A stretch of 64,000 bases of DNA from Odiellus spinosus (Eukaryota > Arthropoda > Arachnida > Opiliones > Phalangiidae): the NCBI GenBank assembly GCA_963920705.1, contig OY987225.1:34387458-34451457 (forward strand). Direction: 5' to 3'. Under the pieces are notes generated by a model, which was given only the letters and a program-made list of their open reading frames with translations, did no database searches and was not told the origin of the DNA. The stretch's first letter is position 1. Every line of letters starts with the position of its first letter. Shown here one piece after another: positions 38,369-48,167 of the stretch. The position numbers were made by a program, and so were the translations under genes.

Positions 38369-41300
38369 CAACGTCGGCGTCAAAAATGATTTTCTCGTTT
38401 CCGGTATATTCTGCCACGGCGAAAAGGTCTCGGAGATCTTCTTCCGGATCGGTTTGAGGTCGGCCTTCCGCTTTCCTCTGCAACTGACGCATATTTTCGT
38501 TGCGCAGATGCCTCAAGGAGTGCGCGTGTTGAATCAGGTTGATTTTGGCGCGAGTGGCGAAATTGCAGAGTTTGCAGTGATAGTATTTGGAGGCTTCGGG
38601 TTTGAGACGGGCTTCGACGCCGCCTAAATGCAGGTACAAGGTGGCGCTGGCTTCGTGTCGCGGGTTGGCCGCGTGTAATTGCAGTTTATGAATGCTGTTG
38701 GTGTAGTAATCGCACGAATTGCAACGCACTTGCACCGGGTTGCTAACGTTGAGGTATTTGAGTTTCCAATCGTTGCGGGCGCCGCCCTCTTTGATGTGAT
38801 TGACTTGTTGCAATCGCTGCAAGTGTTTGTCCGTCTTGCAATGCAATTGGAAATTGGCTTTTAAGTTGGTCTTGTACGTACAAAGTTTGCAAATGTAACT
38901 TCCGGCTACGGCCATCAGGACTTCCTCTTCGCGTTGCCGCGTTCGATCTTGTTGCAAATGGATGTTAAGCGATTCGACGGAATCGGCCGAGAAGGCGTTG
39001 CAGACGCAACATTGAAACAACTTGCCCGCTTCGTCGTAAGGAGTGTCCGGCCTGAAAGTCGGGTCCGGATGTTCGATGTCGACGGTGGGCGTGCAAGGCG
39101 TGGGCGTCGTCGATAAGTTCATGGGGGAAGGCATGGGGCTCGGTCCCCCTCCGCCACCGCCACCGGGAGTAGCTATGCCCGGGGGTGGACCCCCTTTGTT
39201 TTGAGCCATAGCCGCCGCGGCGGCGGCCGCGATCGCCCTCTGTTGGTGTTGTTGACTAGCCATCATGAGTAGGGCGTGGTTGTACGCCATGTCGGCCAAG
39301 GCCGCTTCCGGTTGCAACTGAGAATCGCAAGGTAATAACAAACCCGGATGGAACTGGAACATGGGGTCCAGACTTTGGGCTTGAGCTTGTTGGAGAGCCG
39401 ATAATTGTTGCATGTGTTTGACGTTTTGTTGCAAGACCATCATGTTATGAGTGTGCTTTTCGCTGGTCATGTGAATTCTCAGGTTTCGAGCGACGTTCGT
39501 CTCGTAATTACAGACGTCGCAACGCCAAGTGGCTTTTGGTTTGGAAGCCGGAGGACCGACCGGTTTTTTCGCGGGGTCGGCTCCCGCTCCCGGTCCGGGA
39601 GGGGCCGGCATGGAGGTAGGATTTGCCATCTGTTGCGAGTTGATGATGTGATCGGCCGTCAGCGTGCCATTTTGGAGTTCTTGCACGTTGTTGATGTGTT
39701 TGTCGGACTGCATGTGAATGCTGAGATTGCCTTTGGTCGTCGTCGAGTAGTTGCAAACTTCGCAACGATACGGTTTGTATCCGCACGTGTACGTTTCGCC
39801 GCGGGCCAATCGCGGATGAGGTTGATTCGTCAGGCAATAAATGCAGTTCATTTCGTTTTCCGGATGTTTCTCTTTCATGTGAATCTCTAGCGTCTCTTGA
39901 TATTTGTAGTGCCAGTTGCACTTCGGACATTTTAAGGTCTTGCAGGAATTGCGCGAATGCATCATGGTCATGTGTCCGCCCAAGGAGCGCGAAGAACCCA
40001 AGACCATTTCGCACTTGGGACATTCGACGCCGTTGGTTTTGCCGTCCGGGTGTTGAGCGCAGCCTCCCAGGACCAAACCGACCGATCCGGCGTTCATAAT
40101 GGCGGCCAACGAAACGGGCGGTTGGCCGTGAAGCGGCGTCGTCGTCGTAGACGACGGCGAGGGAGATTGGCAGGTGGGCGCCGTCGTGGGCGGGCTCGTT
40201 AAAACTTTGGGAGAGCCTCGGGCGCCGGGCGAAACGCTTCCGCTACTGGCGGCACTAGCGGGCCTTTCCAAGGAACCGGCGTTGCTGTTGGGCGTCAAAG
40301 GCGCCGAACCGAGAACGGAAAAGGGACTACGCCTGGTGTCTTCGACGGGCGTCGTCAGGCAATTGGTTCTGCCATTATTTCTGGGGGTCCCCGCTCTATT
40401 GGCGTCGCGGGAACCATTGGGTGAGGCTCGCGAAGAGCCGTTGGCTTCGGCGGCGGCAGCGGCTGCCGCCGCTTTGGCCATCTTTTCCAGATTGGCTAGG
40501 TCTTCTAATTCGGGCGCCAAGGCTTCTTCGTCGTCGGATCGGGTTCGCGCGACCCGCGCCGATAGCAAACAAGAGTCTAGGTTAGAGTTCTGGGCGCCGA
40601 AGGGTTTGATTTCGGGCACGGAGGAGACGGGACTGGTACTGGCCGAGACGAGTTTGGTGACTGCCATCGACTGAGCGACGGCGCTCGGGACCAGGGCGCC
40701 GGGGACCGCGTTTAGTAGAGAGGTCACCGCGGACTCAGACGGAGCGAAAGAGGAACTAGAACGCGAAGGTCGCGCCGCCAGGGCGGAAGCCTGTCCGAAG
40801 AAGGCTTCCGAGAGTTTTTGGGTTAATTGTCCGCTTTCGAGCGTGGGAGCCGCGTTGGCGGAGACGGGCTCTAGGAACGAGAGGAGGGGCTCTTTCTCTT
40901 TGCCCACTCCTTGGATGATGGCCGAAGCGTTCTTTTGGGCCATGATGCGCCTCTCCTCCTCGTTCAGGCCGAGATTATGCTCGCCCGTCGCGTGCGCGAC
41001 GAACGACTTGGTGTAACCGAACGAGAGCTTGCAGATGAAGCACATGAGAATGGGCTTGATGGGAACCGAACCGTAATCCCTGAGCGTGGCCGGGAACGAC
41101 GTTTTGTTATCGGGCGCGTCGTGACCGGACGAGGCGACGTTACCGTTCGAGGAGGATTCTTCCGCGTCTTCGGCGCCGCGTAACCGACTCGAATTGGCGC
41201 CAACGACGCTCTCGGACACGCGCGTCGCGCCCGACACGGGCGGCGAACAAGAAGACGAGTTCCGTTTCTCGCGCAAATTGAAGACCCTGTAGCTATGCAT

Positions 41301-42179
41301 AATAGGGATATCAGGAACTTTTTTCTCTCGCAAGAGGTTGTAGGCTTGCCCGTATAGGGCTCCGTAGAGGGCGGCCGGGTTCCGACAAATGTGAAAGGCG
41401 TTCACTACTTGCGGGAAAACCCGAAATTGTTCCGGAGGGGACATTCCGCGCGCGTCGACGATGCTACCTTCTTGTTGAGGTAACTCCAAGCTACACTCGT
41501 CGTCGCTGAACTCGGAATCGGCTCCCCCGGCACCCTCGATGATGTACGCCGACCCGTCCGGGTTGTAAACTATCTTCCCGGTAAACGTCTCGACGTCGCT
41601 CAGCGAACTGCAGTCCGATAAGTCCACCGCTTCTCGACATGGCGGCGACGTAAACTGAACGCCACCGACCACGCCACCGACAACCACCGTCGACGGTGGC
41701 GTCACGCTACGCGTCACCGAAGCGCGTCGTTTGTTTTCAAGGAACTGATTGCTCGTTTTGAGCGGCGATTCGTCGCTAGTCTCTCGGGCGCCGTCGCCCT
41801 CTTCCGAACTGACTCTCGTCGCTACGTCTTCGGGAGTCATGATACCGCCGCGTCTTTCGAGGTTCGCGTCGCGGAAATCCGAAAAAACCGGCGATGACTT
41901 TAAGCTCCCACCCGGGGAGCGTGCCGTGGGCGTCGTTGTCCTTTCGGACTGTCGCGGCTCGACGATCCCCGACGATCGGTGGACGACAGCTCCGCCACTA
42001 ACTAATATCCGCGACGGGGATGACGTCGCCGGTTGCAATCTACCGGCGGCGGCGTTGGGCGAATGGATAAGCTGCTGCTGCTGTCTATGTCGCTGCTGCT
42101 CCGAAGACTCTGTCGTTGTCTCCGATAATGTTGGACCGCTCTTCTCCATTCCGTCACTCGCCTCTCCTGCTGACTCCAT
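38369..42179 (-). CDS. zfhx: ZFHX3/4-family zinc-finger homeodomain protein, first coding exon
   Basis: This exon encodes residues 1-1270, the N-terminal finger-rich part of the same protein. A conserved N-terminal block (GKIVYNPDGSAYIIE, about 201-215) and a PILMCFICKLSFGY finger (C380, C383, H396, H401) match the ZFHX3/4 family. A cluster follows: fingers at about 720-741 (SSRSLGGHMTMMHSRNSCK region), 751-772, 806-828, 887-909, a degenerate finger at about 1057-1074 lacking the final His, and fingers at 1097-1119, 1153-1175 and 1202-1224. No homeodomain lies here; all four are in the next exon. Low-complexity Ser, Pro, Gly and Ala tracts fill the rest. The Met at 42179 is chosen because an in-frame TGA lies 24 bases upstream (42201-42203). 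The exon ends with one base of a split codon at a consensus donor. Confidence 0.93.
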
Positions 42180-42240
42180 GTTAAGAGGGCATCGCTTACG
42201 TCATCGCAACTACTTCGTTGCCAGGAACTTAAGATCGTTT
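42180..42240 (-). promoter_or_regulatory. Probable 5' UTR segment with two micro-uORFs
   Basis: A strong acceptor (a long T-rich tract ending TTTTTTTGTAG) precedes base 42240, so the first coding exon probably starts there with 61 untranslated bases, and earlier non-coding exons should lie further upstream. Within it are two tiny upstream frames: ATG-ACG-TAA (42196-42204) and ATG-CCC-TCT-TAA (42181-42192). The second ends one base before the main start codon. Confidence 0.55.
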
Positions 42241-44935
42241 CTACAAAAAAACAAATCAAATACAAACAACAAATTAATCATCTTTTCGATACGATACGCG
42301 CTAGTTCAATCAAAACGTAATATATAATAGGCCTAGCTTCGCTTCGTTAATTTCAAAATTACACTAAAGCGGGATTTCCCGCCCGGACAATCTAATTAAG
42401 TATATAAAAGAAGGAAAAAAACATTAGCGACGTTTAAATACGTTTAACCATTTAGAAAAAAAAACAAGAGTAGGGTACTTGTAATAAAACTGTAAAGACC
42501 GAATTAGGGTTAACGCGCGGGGGATGAAGCCCCCAACGGAAATACACGCGCAAACCATAGCGCGTTCGGTTAATATTCCAACAACTATAACTAAGGAAAC
42601 GCGGGACGATTTAAAAGAATATAAGTTTTTTTTTTATTTGTCGCTTGGCTGACATCCAAACCAAATCAACGCCAGCTCGAATTAAAAAGCCCGACCGAGG
42701 ATGCTTAAATAAACCACGCGGACATTAATTACCGCGCGCAACTATATAGTCCCGTAACTAGTCGTCCTTGGATAATATTTCAACCTTAAATTACATTTAA
42801 AACGAAGCTACGAATACCGGGTTTTATTACCAAAGATTTAAGTATCATTCTCAATGAAAATTATAATTGTTTTCCGCTACGTAAATTAACTCTATTTTAA
42901 ATTGCAACGTTTTAAAGGTATAATTTCGCGTATTTAATTTAGATAAGAATGGAAGGATGTCCAGCATCGAACCGCGTTGTAAATTCGGGATGAAACGGAC
43001 TCCAAAATCGCCGAGCGGTGAAGCGAATGAGAAATATTTCGCAATTGCCAATGACAACCCCGAGCGATGACGGTTTTTTCAGAGGCCGAAAACTAAAGCC
43101 GGGCTTAAATAGCCAAAAATTAACACTCCAACGCGACAAAGAGCTCGAGATTTTTTAATAGGGAAAAATCAACGCTAATTTCAACACGGCCCCATTCAGC
43201 TATTTTCTTTGATTAACGTCTAGTTAACTTCAATTATATTTTATAGAAATCCTCTTCTACGAGGGCCAAGAACCGCCTTAATGACTCGCGATAAGGAACA
43301 AACATGATCAAATAAATTTATTGTTCAAACTATAATAATAATAATAATAATACGTTGATGATTTTAAAAGGGACACTATATTAAAGATTAGTCGAGTTTG
43401 TTTCAGTTTGAATTAAATCACACCTTAAAATTAAAAGTTATTAATTTAAAATTACAATTAGAAAAACAAACTATGGTAGATAAACTCTTATAAGACGGTT
43501 AACCAAAAATATTTAAATTGTTTAACCATATTTGTGAAGTAATGTTTCTGAAATTCAACCTGTTGTTGAAAATATTCTCAAGAGATTTTGAGATTTCAAA
43601 ACTATTATTGGGATTTCGATATTATCCTAATTGTCCATAGATTTTAGGATTTTTGTGGACCCCTAGATTAATCTAATTTTACGGCCAAGTGGTACCATAC
43701 ATTTTTAGATATAATTATCCAATCTTAAATTTAATTTAATATAGCTTTCAGTTTCCCTTTAAAATATAATCAACTATGTATATATAAAACAAGATAAAAA
43801 CTTCTTTTTAACCCGTAATCGATTCGGTAGAATTTCTCTGATCGCGTGGCTGGCTCTAATTAAGATATAGATTTAAGAATATTGACTTAATAAGTAAGGT
43901 TATCTTTACTATTATTCAGATTTGATTAACGTTAAGATATAGGGGGGGGGGCGGAGTTCATTTTAGTTTGAAATTTGGGCTTGAGATAATTCAGAATGTC
44001 ATGATAATATTAAGAATAGAAATCTTTTAAAGGGAAGGGTGAAGAGAAAAAGTTTTTTTTTTTAATATAAGACACCTTCTGATACAGAAATATTATCTGT
44101 ACATCGATTTGAAAAAGAATTGTGGATCTAATTCATTTTTCAAATATCTAAAAATATTTTACGAAGCCAAAGATGAAGAGGGGAGTCTTTTGATTGGTCG
44201 GATTTTCCCCTTTTTAATTTTAAGCGCGAGTATATTTCAGGAATGTCTTAATTTTAGAGTAAATATCATTGATTTTAAATCTTCACTCTCCCTTTAAAAA
44301 GGGTAGCTATAGCCGACAACAAACCTAATGACGTCACGGTGACAATTAAACGGAATGGGGAAAACTGCAGTGATTAATCCCCCTAGGGGGGGGGTGATTT
44401 AAAGGGGGAGGAACAATTATATCTAGCTGTACAAATTGAATATAATCACATGGTTTTAAAGAAATAATAAAGGAAAAACAATAACCAAGGTTAAGTTTTG
44501 ATAAAATATTTTTAAAATCTTATTTCCTCGAAATTAAAGATTAATTTTGGTTAATTAATAAAAAATAGTAAATACTTAACTAATATCTTGTTTGAATTTA
44601 ATATAAGTTCAAATTAAAAAATAAATTTGTAAATTGCACTGAAATTAATCTAAATTACGTTGGAATATTTAAATTTTATCTTAAAAGATATACCAATCAA
44701 TTATTTACAATTAATTTAATAAAATATTTTAATTAATTAAAAGGGCTAAAGCGAGGCTATAAAAATCATTTTCTTTCGAATGAAAACTAATTATAATTTA
44801 GTTTTATCAATTTAAATATAAAAAAAATATTTAAAAATATATTTCGTTATGCAAATTAACCATCCTAAATATAAAACTGGTTCAAAACATATTTATGTAA
44901 TCAGAAAAATAAAATAATAATAATATTATTTAAAT
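42241..44935. other. Non-coding sequence upstream of zfhx coding region
   Basis: Probably 5' intron of zfhx, judged by the acceptor at 42240/42241. No gene is visible. Small open frames (42851-43139 minus, 44109-44297 plus) have no domain. An (AAT)n run lies at about 43330-43352 and a G run at about 43943-43951. CCCTTTAAA-type motifs occur near 43358, 44024 and 44290. Confidence 0.45.
44932..44935 (+). other. Target-site duplication, left (AAAT)
   Basis: AAAT directly precedes the 5' LTR, and the same AAAT directly follows the 3' LTR (53802-53805). A 4-6-bp duplication is expected for an LTR element integrase. Confidence 0.75.
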
Positions 44936-46574
44936 TGTCACGAAATAATTGATCGTATAGGCAAGAAGGTAGAAATAAGTTCCACATGGATTTTGGTATC
45001 CACGTTTAAAAATATACGCGAAGGATATTTGGTTCTATTTAAAAATAGAAATAGGCCATCAATAGATATTCTTACCTACCATGTGTGCTTTCTTGAAAGG
45101 CACGCGGTATAGATCTTAGAGCGTAGCGTGTAAGGGACTCCCTAGAGAGCTTAACGAGGTACGGCCCGTGTCACTATCCCCGAATAGGTCCGAAGTTCCC
45201 CCTCCGTTTTTATTACCTTAAACTATTTTAGAAAAACCATTAGCAAGCCATTGTAAACTATCTACTAGTTAGAACATTTTAAAAACACGTGTTGGTATTT
45301 TAACCATTTCCTTTTTAAAGAATCAAGGGTAAAACTTGGATTCGCCGGCTACTTAGAGCCCGGGTAGAATCGCTCCTCTGAATGTGCAGTGTTAGGCACA
45401 TGTGTTTGCATTTTTGAATGACATAGATAAGAAGAAGCAATAAAGTAGTTTTACTCATTATCGATTTCTATGGATCTACTTTTGGAGTAGTAAAAGGAAA
45501 GGGCATATGTGTCGTTGTGTTATTGTATGTAGGCCCATTAAAATAAATTAAGACCAGATGCCAATTTAGAGAGAGGGTAAAAGACCAGAGCCGACCCGAA
45601 GTTTGAGAAAGTGGGTGAAAAGGTCACGACCAATAATATAGTACTGGAAGTGACGCGTTTGACTTTTAACCAATGGTAAAAGAAAATTAAAAGTGACGCG
45701 GGAACATGCAAGATCACGATTGGTGACCAGGCTTGGGCACGCAAGAAGAATTAAGCAAAAAAAGGCGATGTTGGATGGAAGAGAAGGGAGTCTTGTTTTT
45801 GAGTCTTAAGCAGAATCACGTAACAACGTATTAGAGAATGAACGAGGGTTACGAGCCATACTCGGAGAAAAGGAGTTGAGCTAAGTTCCGAGACGGAATA
45901 AGAAAACTTAGAAGTTGAGGCTCGCGCAATTTTTAAATCATGCAGCGATAGAGTTAAGTCCGGTTAACAATCATCGAACCGAGGACGGACATGACGAGTC
46001 GGTTAAAGTATAAGCGGTACTAAGCAAAGGCCACGCGAAGTACGTAAGCGTTAATGAAGCCACTCGGAGCGGAATCGTCTGCTACCAGCAATTCAAGGGA
46101 AAGTCTCACACTCCAGAATCGTCTGCGTCGCTTCCCAAGCCGGCAGGGGTTATAAACTGCGCGGAAAACATCCCACCAGAATCGTGCGCGCCCGTGAAAG
46201 ACTTATCAACTTTCGAAATGAACCGTGAGTCGTATTGTGATAAGAATATAAATATATTGTAGATATTTAGGGTGGCATCTGGTCGAAGGCAATAGAATAG
46301 TTAGGAGTATATATTATAGATATAAGCCTACTATTAGTAATATTAAGAGTGTGCATGCAAAACTATTTTGTATGTATTAGAACGTAAATAGTTTATTTAA
46401 TTATATAGAATTAAATTAAACATTGGCTTGCTAAGTCTGCGTTATTGATTTAGTTAAGTATGTCACACTCCCGTTAAACCAGATAGTTATAAACAAAGAT
46501 GACAACATTGATCCTTAGCGGCGAGTGCAGTTTAGAGCACCACCATAGCGTTGCGTATAGTAAAGGAGGTTGCA
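44936..46574 (+). repeat. 5' LTR
   Basis: 1,639 bases, starting TGTCACG and ending GGTTGCA, i.e. with the usual TG...CA ends. Same length as the 3' LTR and apparently identical. A TATAAATA at 46247-46254 could be the promoter core and AATAAA occurs at 45439-45444; neither assignment is certain. A 68-codon minus-strand frame inside is present in both LTRs only because the LTRs are copies. Confidence 0.95.
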
Positions 46575-46579
46575 CTTTT

Positions 46580-46597
46580 TGGGGGCCCCGCCGGGAT
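46580..46597 (+). other. Primer binding site (tRNA-Pro-like)
   Basis: TGGGGGCCCCGCCGGGAT lies five bases after the 5' LTR. It begins with TGG, the complement of a tRNA CCA end. Its complement parses as T-loop end, five-base T stem, seven-base acceptor strand, discriminator C and CCA. The outer parts (TGGGGG and CCGGGAT) equal the classical proline-tRNA site, while the middle bases differ, so a proline tRNA of this organism or another tRNA with a GGCCCCG acceptor stem is the likely primer. Confidence 0.65.
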
Positions 46598-46679
46598 AGT
46601 TTTCCTATGCTAATTAATTAGTAAGAAGACTATGAGCGTATAGTTTTGTAGCGTAATTTGCAAGTTAAGATTTAAATAG

Positions 46680-48167
46680 ATGACTAGTAAGCGTCAAAAT
46701 TTATATAGTAAATTTAATGACGAAATACACCCCGATTGTTTACCCGAGTACGGAACACAGATTAGCTGTGAAAAGTGTTATTTAGAACACCAAGCATCGA
46801 AACGTAGAGCGCGACTAATTAGTAGAGCGTCTTTAGTCCAAACCCAAATGCCAAACTCGATAGACTCTACCAATAATAATTCGGATTCAGGGGATGACAA
46901 TAGTGTCATAAATAGATCTCCAAATATGAGTCAATTAGCTAGTGGTAGTGGTAGTAGTTCAGGGCCTGTAGGGGGAGGAAGCGGAAATACTAGTCAAAAT
47001 CAAAATCCCACAATGGTGCAAATTACGGCGACAGAACTTGATGATTTAAAGACGGAGCTGCAATTTTTAAAGAGTCAATTGGCGGCTTATTTAGCCACGG
47101 CGGCTGTAAATGTAGGTACTGCGGCGAATAACACCGCGCCGACAGCCCCGCCAATTCAACCGGTGAATATCACCGCTCCCGCAGCTCCTCCGGTAGTTTT
47201 AAATACGGCGCTTAGCACCGGAGCTCCATCTGTGACAGGGACTCCTTTAGTTCCCTTGATCACGGGCGGAAGTTCTCAGTCTGGCAGCGTAGCATCGCAA
47301 AGTGTAGGTGGTCTATCCAATATAGGCCCTAATCAGTTTGGGTTAGGGTACGGAAATTTAGCCCCCGCGTCTTCTCTTGGTTCGTCTCAGGGGACTGCGT
47401 TACCTAATATAAAATTGCCAAAATTTACGGGGAATCCTACCGAGCAAAAGGGGTTTGGTATTTCGACAAAGGATGACCCCACCGAACTTAGTGTAAAGGG
47501 ATTTTTAGCCCAGGCGCGACAAATTTTTGAAACTCGCGGGTTAGATGATGAGTGGTTTACGAAAACGTGGGTGCCAAACATGTTACAAGGCGCGGCTTTG
47601 TACTGGTGGCAAAAATTAGCCGTTAAACCAAGATATTTTGCTGAGTTTGAAGCGCTGTTAAAAAGCGAATTTTCTTTTGAGGTAAAAGATTCCATGATTA
47701 TGGAAGCGTTATTTAGCCGTTATCAAAGGAAGGGGGAGAGCGTTACGAGTTACGTGACTGATATGAGGGCGTTGATGCAACAACTAGAAACCCCTTTAGA
47801 AACCTCCCTTCAGGTTAACTATGTTTTCCGAAATCTCGATTTCGATTTGAGGCTACAACTAACATCGAGAGAACACCAAAATTTGTTTGAATTAGTTGCC
47901 CACGCGCAGAGAGTCGAATTGGTGCATGCGGGGAAGCCCAAATACGGGGGTACCGCTTCGCGAGATTCCAACCGCCATAATGAGAGACAGGGTTACTCTA
48001 ATGAGAGGCAGGGATACAGGTCTGAACCGACTTGTTTTCATTGTAAGTCTAAGGGTCACGTGTTACCCGATTGCCCAACTATCGAATGCACTAATTGCAA
48101 GAAAAGGGGGCATATTAAAAAGAATTGCACTTGGTCGGGAAAAGAGAAAGGGGGAGGCCGCCAGTAA
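46680..48167 (+). CDS. gag: Retrotransposon Gag polyprotein
   Basis: 495 residues forming the capsid/nucleocapsid protein that packages element RNA in cytoplasmic particles. The N-terminus has a small Cys/His cluster (ISCEKCYLEH), followed by a Gly/Ser-rich and Ala/Pro-rich linker. A central retrotransposon-gag region at about 260-420 contains the Trp-rich section LQGAALYWWQKL typical of Ty3/Gypsy capsids. Two CCHC zinc knuckles with spacing C-x2-C-x4-H-x4-C lie at about 452-465 and 470-483, the nucleic-acid-binding part. The frame ends at TAA 48165-48167 and overlaps pol by 43 bases in the -1 frame. A slippery heptamer lies 21 bases before the stop codon. Confidence 0.93.
   Translation: MTSKRQNLYSKFNDEIHPDCLPEYGTQISCEKCYLEHQASKRRARLISRASLVQTQMPNSIDSTNNNSDSGDDNSVINRSPNMSQLASGSGSSSGPVGGGSGNTSQNQNPTMVQITATELDDLKTELQFLKSQLAAYLATAAVNVGTAANNTAPTAPPIQPVNITAPAAPPVVLNTALSTGAPSVTGTPLVPLITGGSSQSGSVASQSVGGLSNIGPNQFGLGYGNLAPASSLGSSQGTALPNIKLPKFTGNPTEQKGFGISTKDDPTELSVKGFLAQARQIFETRGLDDEWFTKTWVPNMLQGAALYWWQKLAVKPRYFAEFEALLKSEFSFEVKDSMIMEALFSRYQRKGESVTSYVTDMRALMQQLETPLETSLQVNYVFRNLDFDLRLQLTSREHQNLFELVAHAQRVELVHAGKPKYGGTASRDSNRHNERQGYSNERQGYRSEPTCFHCKSKGHVLPDCPTIECTNCKKRGHIKKNCTWSGKEKGGGRQ

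Noticed and set aside
45538..45744. 68-codon minus-strand frame duplicated at 52765-52971
   Set aside because: Present twice only because it lies in both LTRs; no domain and no conserved start context.
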